From the NCBI GenBank assembly GCA_020631735.1, contig CM036160.1:115612680-115676679 (forward strand): 64,000 nucleotides of DNA, written 5' to 3'. Shown here piece by piece: positions 57,264 through 64,000 of the stretch (positions are counted from its first letter, which is position 1; each line of letters starts with the position of its first letter). The position numbers and the translations under genes were made by a program. The notes beneath the pieces are model-generated. The model was not told where the DNA came from, searched no databases, and was given only the letters and a program-made list of their open reading frames with translations. Source of the stretch: Saccharum officinarum (taxonomy: Eukaryota; Streptophyta; Magnoliopsida; Poales; Poaceae).

Positions 57264-60200
57264 CTACAGCAAAGGTCCATGCCCAGTTGGAAAATGACTA
57301 GGATGAACACCACGTTTTGGCCTTTCATTACCATACCGTCTCATTTCAACTGGACCCCAACCAAGAATACCCGCAGAACTACTAGATTCCTGCAACCTAT
57401 TACCATTTGTCATAATTGGAGGTTGATACAAAGGCTGGGTGTCAAATTGATTATCTGGGTCAGCTCTCCGTCGACGCTTCCAGGCTTCAGAACTTCCAGA
57501 GCTCTCATTATTATGGAAAGACTCAGAATTGTACTGGAGAGACCTAGTTGGCCTTTGGTTTCTCGAAGGATGAAGTTGATTTGAGTTACCTCCCTTATTG
57601 GGAGGAACAGATGCGAAATTGCCACCATGAGATGGGCCAACTCCACCTTCCAATTGGTCTTGACTAAGTTTCAAATAGAGATCATGCAGTTGCTCCCCAG
57701 ACATATTTGAAAAGGTGGCAACATAATTCCATAACCTCATGGTCATGCCTGCAATCAATACAATAATTTAGACAGGATCTATCAAGGGATTAAGACAGAG
57801 AGTCTTGTCTGGAGACTGATAATGGAGAAGGGAACATATACACTTACGGGATTGCCTATAAGATTCACTATGTTGCCGGACAACTTCTCCAATTTTGTCC
57901 CCAATTATCAAGAGATACTTGCGAATTCTTGAAAGAACCTAAAGACAGTAAATTAAGGTAAGATTCGGATCAAAAAGCAGTTTGAGAATATATTGCCCAC
58001 AGAAAAAGCAGATACCTTTTCCTTTGGGAGGTTTACACTTGTATTCTGCAGCCTATCCAGGCGCTTCAAAGTATCCTGCTCCTCATCTAAAACTTCAGAG
58101 CACCATTCAAGCCACTTCTCCTCTTTGTCCAGACGATACTTTGTCTCTGCCTCCGATTCAGAAATTTCACCTTCTTCTCTTGCTTCAGCTTCCACTATTA
58201 CCTTGCGCTTCTGAATGTCATCTTTGTTCGGCTTATTATCCTCTTTTTCTGGTACATCCTTTTGTCGGCTCCTCATTGATCGAGCTCCACTATTACTGTC
58301 GTTATTGACTGTCTGGCGGGCATTTTCTTTTGAGCTCTTACCACTAAACTTAGCATATTCCTTGATAAATACAACTTCTTGTCAGCATAATAGAATGCAA
58401 AAAAAATGTAAAGCATGTAGAATATGAAATTGTTGCAGTAAACAAAGGCATGAAATTCAAGGTGAAACATTCATTTGTACTCTTTCAAAATAAACTCAAA
58501 CATCTCGAATCGAAGCAACTAAAACATGTGAAGCAAACAAATAAACAAATTGCTGTTCTTGATTGTCAAATTTGTTACAGCATTACAAATGCATCATTAT
58601 AAAATAGTTGGATTAGAAAAATAAAATAGGATAATTCGTTTAAACAAGCCTTTAAAATTACAATCTCAAGGTAAAACCTAAACGCCACTCTACTTGAGGA
58701 TTGCAATTCAATAATGTTGGAGTGTGTGTGTGTGGGCCTCGAGCCCAGGCCGGCCCATGTAGGGCAAGGCCCATTAGGGTTAGGGTTGGCACTCTGTGCC
58801 TATATGTACCCTGGAGGTTCACCCCCTTCATCTATCCAATACAGAGATCATTATCACTCTAGCATGGTACCAGAGCTCTAGCTTCGATCCGGCCGACCAG
58901 CCACCTCTTCGCTGCCTCCAGCGCGCCCCGGGGAGAGCCACCTCTCCGCCGGGGGCAGCGCCCTTGGTTCGGCGTCGATCCCCTTCGATCCACGCCCGTA
59001 GTCGCGTCAAGGAGTCCCAGCAGGAGCAGCAAGCAGCAGAGGACCGCCCCCTCCCCGCCGCCGCCGCTCTGCGCGCCTCCAGCGCCGCCGCCACTCTGGC
59101 CGCGGCTGCTGGGGCCAGCGCGGGCGGCCAGGGCGCGCCTCCGGCGCGGATCCACCGCCCCCTCCCCGCCGCCGCCACTCTGGCCGCGGCTGCGGGCGCC
59201 AGCGCGGGCGGCCAGGGCGCGCCTCCAGCGCGGATCTGCCGCCCCCTCCCCGCCGCCGCCGCTCTGCGTGCCGCCAGCGCCACCGCCACTCTGGCCGCGG
59301 CTGCGGGCGCCAGCGCGGGCGGCCAGGGCGCGCCAACGGCGCGGATCCGCCGCCCCCTTCCCGCCCTGCCTTCTCCCGGCGGTGCCGCCGCTCCTCCCCG
59401 CCCGGCGCCGGGATCCCGCCCTTCCCTGCTCTGGGGGCCGGCGTCCACGCCGGCGCGACCGCAGAGGCTCCGCCCGGCGCGGCTCAGCCGCCTCCTCGCT
59501 GCCACCACCGCCGCCGCCGCTGCTCTGCTATGTATCTGTTCGTTTTGCTTTGTGTCGCCCTGCCGTTCGTCGTCTTCATCGACACCCCCGAGGACGAGGC
59601 CGCTGCTGCGCCCTCCAGGCTGCAGCGGCGCCACTCGTGGTCTGCCTTCACCGCCGGTGCCGCCGCTTTTCCAGGCGGTTGTGCCACCCGCCGCCGGTCG
59701 TCGTCAAGCAAGCTCTCCGTCCGGAGTCCACGCCCTTCGCCGTCTACCGCGGACAACGCCCCCCCTCCCCGCCACCCCTGCTCTGAGCGCGGGACTTCTA
59801 CGAGGGCAGGCAGGAAAGCCGCCACCCCACTTCTCCCCCTCCGCCACCCCTGATCTGAGCGCGGACCTCGAATTCTCCGCCACCCCTGCTCTGAGCGCGG
59901 TCTCCGAGGTATCCGGGTGCGCTGCCATCGCCTGGCGCCCCTGCCGCCGCATGGCTCGGCTCACCGTTCCGCGGCCACGACAGCTCGGTGTTGCGACTAC
60001 GTCTTCGACCGTCTTCGCTGCCACCTCGACTCGACGACTTCTACCTCGGCTACGACCACGACGACCTCGACCTCGGCTACTTCGGCACAAAGAGGGCTAT
60101 CCTCCACTTCTTCGCTCCAGCCACAACGTCCGCGACACGGTTGCGACTGCGGGGGGATGTCATCGCTTCGGCTTTGTTTGTCTCCAGTCTCATCGTGTGT

Positions 60201-61233
60201 GCGCGCCCCCGTTGTGACTGCAGGGGGATGTTGGAGTGTGTGTGTGTGGGCCTCGAGCCCAGGCCGGCCCATGTAGGGCAAGGCCCATTAGGGTTAGGGT
60301 TGGCACTCTGTGCCTATATGTACCCTGGGGGTTCACCCCCTTCATCTATCCAATACAGAGAACATTATCACTCTAGCAAATAACAGTTCAAAACCTGAAC
60401 TCACTGAATGATCAGAACATGATAGAAGGGTTCACCTATTAGTAGTCCATAAATCACACACTTGAAACCAAGAAAAGAACAATGTCCAGAGAGTTAAATG
60501 ATCCCATGTACGTTTAAAAATAAACCGGAGGTTCACCTCCAGTTCAAAAGAGGTACCTTCTGCAGGAGAGCACTAGCGCGGTTATCCAAGTTTGGAGCAC
60601 GTGGTAAAAATGTCTCTCTCTCACCAAGTGTTGCTGGTGCAATTTTTGTTGCCAGGCCAAGCTTTGGATCCAACCGTATTTTCTCCCAATTCCCGTAGCC
60701 ATACCAATGAATTCCAACCATCAATCTAGCATCATCAGCTACGACCATACAAGAAACAAACTATAAGATCCCAATGTTTTTATAGAATGTCTAAACAACT
60801 AGGGTTGAAATGCAATTACTTTCAGTCCATCCACAGCTTGCAGACCACTGAGGCTTTTTATAAGGTAGCTGGATGCGGTATTGCTTGATTGGATCTTTGT
60901 AACGTGCAATTCGCTTTGCCAAGAACTGAAGCTCTTCAACACGAGCTAGCAATTCGTAGGCCTTCACAGCTACACCGAAAAAATCCAAAACTGTGCCCTA
61001 TATCGGAAGTGCACAAGTGAACTTAACAAAGGTGATGTCACGAAATACTCTTTACAGTTAATGAAAAGGAGAGTTATTACCTTGATATCCGTATTCTCTT
61101 TAACCGCTTCCTGACAACCATCAATCAGCAAATCAAATAGCTCTATTTGCGCTTCATGTGGTGCCTTCGCAAGTACACCACCAACATCATCCACGATTAA
61201 TCCAATCTGGGTTGCATTCCCAAATTTTTTGAC
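57264..61233 (-). CDS. CHR5: CHD1-type chromatin remodeler, 3' part (CHR5-like)
   Basis: Partial gene on the minus strand; the 5' part lies beyond the N gap. Exons visible: 61081-61233, 60820-60997, 60557-60738, 58016-58360, 57848-57938 and 57264-57748 (stop TAG). All joins keep frame and give the last 477 residues. The SANT/SLIDE-type DNA-binding part reads YKKPQWSASCGW, then DDARLMVGIHWYGYGNWEKI and FLPRAPNLDNRASALLQK. The DUF4208 region follows (KWLEWCSEVLDEEQDTLKRL; YLLIIGDKIGEVVRQH; LWNYVATFSNMSGEQLHDLY), then the tail (SSEAWKRRRRADPDNQFD; AGILGWGPVEMRRYGNERPK), as in plant CHR5. The chromodomains and ATPase must lie upstream. CHD1 proteins slide and space nucleosomes in transcribed chromatin. 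A non-autonomous LTR element sits in the intron between 60557 and 58360. Confidence 0.92.
58715..58864 (+). repeat. Left LTR of the short element
   Basis: 150 bp, TG...CA ends. Confidence 0.92.
59043..59362 (+). repeat. GC-rich tandem repeat in the short LTR element
   Basis: Three units built on CGCCGCCGCC...ACTCTGGCCGCGGCTG, GCGCCAGCGCGGGCGGCCAG and GGCGCGCC...GCGCGGATC. The middle unit lacks about 30 bp. Confidence 0.85.
60229..60378 (+). repeat. Right LTR of the short element
   Basis: 150 bp; differs from the left LTR at two sites (GGGGGTTC versus GGAGGTTC, GAACATT versus GATCATT). Confidence 0.92.
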
Positions 61234-61363
61234 CTAAAAAATTTCACATCAGGGTGTGAGTACATCAACACACATATCGCTTCACAAACAATGCCAGATG
61301 AAGTGCAACCAAATCAGACTAACTGATCCCATAGAAAAACTTTCCATGAAAGAACTTGCAAAA

Positions 61364-61463
61364 NNNNNNNNNNNNNNNNNNNNNNNNNNNNNNNNNNNNN
61401 NNNNNNNNNNNNNNNNNNNNNNNNNNNNNNNNNNNNNNNNNNNNNNNNNNNNNNNNNNNNNNN
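61364..61463. other. Assembly gap of 100 N
   Basis: A run of exactly 100 unknown bases, the usual placeholder for a gap of unknown size. Remodeler gene intron lies on the left and retrotransposon LTR on the right. Confidence 1.
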
Positions 61464-61796
61464 GATTTTGAATTGGAGAATAAAAGCTAATAGGGAGGGT
61501 TTTTGACCATTTTCAATAATATTTTTAAAGCAAATTTTGACAAAACTTTGGTTACCAAAGTTGCTCCAAAATTGTACTAACTAGTTCTAGGTGATTTAAA
61601 TTATGGCCACACATGTTTTAGTAGCCTAACAAGTATAATCAAGGTGGAGTAATTCTTAGACAATTATATGCAACAATCATGTTTTCAGAAGTGCTTTAAC
61701 TAAAAAACACTCTTTTCATATGTGATTATAATGCATGATGCATCATGCGCGTATGATTTGCAATGCTAAATGCCTGCGTAACACTGGGGTGTTACA
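61464..61796 (-). repeat. LTR of Ty3/gypsy element, cut by gap
   Basis: On the minus strand the LTR starts TGTAACACCCCAGTG right after a purine tract (AAGGGGGAGGC). The far end is lost in or beyond the N gap. Confidence 0.75.
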
Positions 61797-61869
61797 GCCT
61801 CCCCCTTATAAAAATCTCGTCCCGAGATTTAGGTTACGAACCATTTGTTATAAAAATCTTCATAAGCTT

Positions 61870-63171
61870 TTTGTAGATATTCACCCGTTTTTCAAGTTGC
61901 ATCCACTTCATCATGATGACTCCACTGTATCTTATATGTTTTCACCACACTGTTTCGAGTAGCCCTCTCTTTAAAGTCCAAAACTCGAACTGGTTGCTCA
62001 CGATATACCAAATCTGACTTGAGCTTTATGCCTCGGGGTTCGATTCTTTCCTCTAGAACGCGCAGACACTTCTTGAGATGTGATACATGAAAAACTAGGA
62101 ATATAACACACATTGTCTCAGGTAACTCTAACTTATAAACTACTGGACCCTTTCTTCCCAAGATCTTGTATGGTCCCACAAATCTGGCTGCGAACTTTCT
62201 GCGTACTCCGAACCGTTTCTTCATTGGCATGACTTTCAGATAAACATAGTCACCAACTTCGAACACAAGCGGTCTCCTCCTTCTATCCGCATAGCTTTTC
62301 TGACGTGATTGAGCTGCTTTCATATTTTGCTGAATGATATGAACTTTCTTCTCGGCTTCTTCTACAAAGTCAATACCATAATATCTTCTTTCTCCTGGCT
62401 CGATCCAATTTAGTGGTGTTCTACACTTTCTGCCTTACAAAGCTTCGATTGGGACCATTTTGATACTTTCTTGATAATTATTATTGTAAGCAAACTCTGC
62501 TAAGGGTAACCATGACTCCCATGAACCCCTGGAAGATAACACACAGGCTTCAACATATCCTCTAGAATAGCATTAACTCTTTTGGTCTGACCATCTGTCT
62601 GAGAATGATAGGCAGTACTACGAATCAAACTAGTTCCCAATCCTTTGTGCAGGTGCTCCCAAAAGTGAGCAGTGAATTGTGACCCTCGGTCAGACACTAT
62701 AGTCTTCGGTATGCCATGCAATCTCACAATCTCAGCAATATACTTCTCGGCATATTGAGGTGGTCGATAATATGTCTTGACAGGTAAAAAGTGAGCTGTC
62801 TTTGTAAGACGATCCACGATTACCCAAATCGAATCATGTCCTTTCTGAGTAGTGGGCAAACCTATGATGAAATCCATACTTATATCATCCCACTTCCAAC
62901 TAGGTACGGACAAAGGTTGCAACAATCCGGTAGGTCTCATATGAATGGCTTTCACCCTACAACATGTGTCACATCTGGCCACATAGGTTGCAATCTCTTT
63001 CTTTATTTTTGTCCACCAATAACGAGGTCTCAGTTCTTGGTACATCTTGCTACTTCTGGGATGGATAGATAGCTTAGAAAGGTGAGCCCCGTCCATAAGT
63101 TTATTCTTAAGCTCCCGATCCTTGGGAACAACAAGACGGTTGTCAAACCATAACACGTCCTGTTCATCCAC
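61870..63171 (-). pseudogene. Integrase of the decayed Ty3/gypsy element
   Basis: The core has the D, D and E regions (MDFIIGLPTTQKGHDS; IVSDRGSQFTAHFWE; SQTDGQTKRVNAILED) in 62500-63171. The C-terminal part (RFVGPYKILGRKGPVVYKLE, KIQWSHHDEVDAT) is in 61892-62323 in another frame. A TGA replaces the usual Trp codon directly after DEVDAT. The open frames are interrupted between 62324 and 62499. Confidence 0.85.
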
Positions 63172-63237
63172 TCTAAAGTACTTGGATGGTTCTTCTTTAA
63201 TTTTCTCTTTGATATGAAATATCCCTTTGTCGGTTTT

Positions 63238-64000
63238 CTAGCCTTCTATTATCTTACTCTCTAAAGAGCAAGTGATCTGAATACTATGTAACACGGCAGG
63301 GTGCATCAGATCGAAACCATCTTCGAGCAAAGGTTGCGCATTCAGGCAATGTGACTTTCTACTCAAAGCATCTGCCACTACATTGGCCATTCCGGGATGA
63401 TACTGCACATTCAAGTTGTAATCTTTGATCAATTCTAACTATCTTCACTGTCTCATGTTCAACTCTGGTTGGGTGAAGATGTACTTGAGACTCTTGTGAT
63501 CAGTGAAAATATTCTACACATTATCAAGTAAGTAATGTCTCTAAATTTTTAATGCATGCACTACGACAGCAAGTTCAAGATCATGTGTTGGATAGTTGAT
63601 CTCATGCTTTCTCAACTAGCGGGAGGAATAAGCAACGACTCTTCCTTCTTGCATAAGAACACAGCCTAATCCTGTTTTTGATGCATTGCAAAATACATCA
63701 AAAGGTTTCTCAATGTTCGGTTGTGCTAGAACTGGAGCAGTGGTCAAAAGTTTCCGCAAGGTGTGGAAAGCTGTCTCACACTCTTTTGTCCACCCAAACT
63801 TGTGATCTTTCTATAGCAGACTTGTCATTGGCTTGGCAATCTTCAAGAAATCTGGTATAAAATGGCGATAATAACCAGCTAATCCTAAGAAACTTCTAAC
63901 TTCCGAAACTGTGGTTGGTGTCTTCCAATCCATAACCTCTTGCACTTTGCTCGGATCTACTAAAACTTCATTTTCTGACAGAATGTGACTAAGGAAAGGA
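63238..64000 (-). pseudogene. RNase H and reverse transcriptase end, decayed
   Basis: NVQYHPGMANVVADALSRKS marks the RNase H end. Upstream, EVRSFLGLAGYYRHF and KPFDVFCNASKTGLGCVLMQ are readable only with stop codons between. The catalytic FxDD region lies outside the window. Confidence 0.85.

Larger units (their letters stand above)
58715..60378 (+). mobile_element. Non-autonomous short-LTR retrotransposon (TRIM/SMART-like)
   Basis: 150-bp direct repeats lie at 58715-58864 and 60229-60378 (TGTTGGAGTGTG...CTCTAGCA, two differences). They are flanked by AATAA on both sides (58710-58714 and 60379-60383). The primer-binding site TGGTACCAGAGC (58865-58876) follows the left LTR, and a purine tract (GCAGGGGGA) precedes the right one. 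There is no gag or pol. The interior is very GC-rich, with three related repeat units at 59043-59362. It is inserted in a CHR5 intron, in antisense orientation to the gene. Confidence 0.9.
61464..64000 (-). mobile_element. Decayed Ty3/gypsy retrotransposon, runs off window
   Basis: On the minus strand, reading from the window end: reverse transcriptase connection (FLGLAGYYRHFIPDFLKIAK, about 63880), RNase H, integrase, and a C-terminal domain ending near 61880, then a purine tract and the LTR. Several frameshifts and stops are present. Confidence 0.9.

Noticed and set aside
58796..60217. 473-codon open frame from LTR to LTR in the short retroelement
   Set aside because: It starts with GTG, has no ATG near its start, is low-complexity Ala/Pro-rich and overlaps an open frame on the other strand. 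High GC alone explains the lack of stops.

Overview
This is a stretch of nuclear DNA from a grass, most likely a panicoid or andropogonoid species such as a sorghum, sugarcane or Miscanthus relative. That is inferred from intron-containing plant genes with GC-rich first exons, dense Tourist and Stowaway MITEs, TTTAGTCCCGGTTGG-type CACTA ends, Ty3/gypsy elements and grass-type MULEs. The species cannot be fixed from sequence alone. A 100-N gap lies at 61364-61463.

Layout. 1-1.06 kb: nothing recognised. 1.06-1.69 kb: a short CACTA element with a TGA target duplication. 2.15-5.64 kb (minus): a complete six-exon annexin gene whose last intron holds nested MITEs. 5.7-7.5 kb: a repeat-rich spacer. 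7.64-10.31 kb (plus): a complete five-exon F-box gene, SKIP5-like. 10.5-13.3 kb: MITE-rich spacer. 13.3-17.5 kb (plus): a SINA-type RING E3 ubiquitin ligase gene with a leader intron. 18-20.6 kb: transposons, including a MULE with 108-bp inverted ends, one of which carries a 5S rRNA-plus-SINE insertion. 21-23.1 kb: Stowaway and Tourist MITEs and a LINE fragment. 23.98-24.6 kb (minus): a single-exon glutaredoxin-like gene. 26.6-32.4 kb: a structurally complete Ty3/gypsy element (CTCGT duplication) inside a locally duplicated spacer.

34.4-55.1 kb: a cluster of repeated units around a small gene family I do not recognise. The proteins have KIL/SEE-type charged repeats, a basic KKxKKVLVKRL block and an acidic tail. 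One copy has an open frame but a transposon-derived end, one is split by two MITEs, one has a frameshift and one has lost its coding region. The units are separated or invaded by a 4.1-kb MULE, a 2.0-kb TGAAAG-ended element, a Helitron with a hAT element nested in it, and smaller elements.

57.2-61.23 kb (minus): the 3' part of a CHD1-type chromatin remodeler gene (CHR5-like), with a 1.66-kb non-autonomous LTR element in one intron. After the N gap, 61.46-64.0 kb is a decayed Ty3/gypsy element running off the window.

The four complete host genes have unrelated roles: membrane binding, two ubiquitin-ligase components and a redox-type protein. Their order is probably ancestral grass gene order rather than a pathway. 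The strongest candidates for something undescribed are the unknown tandem family and its transposon-driven remodelling, and the 5S rRNA/SINE composite with an unusually long 42-bp target duplication.
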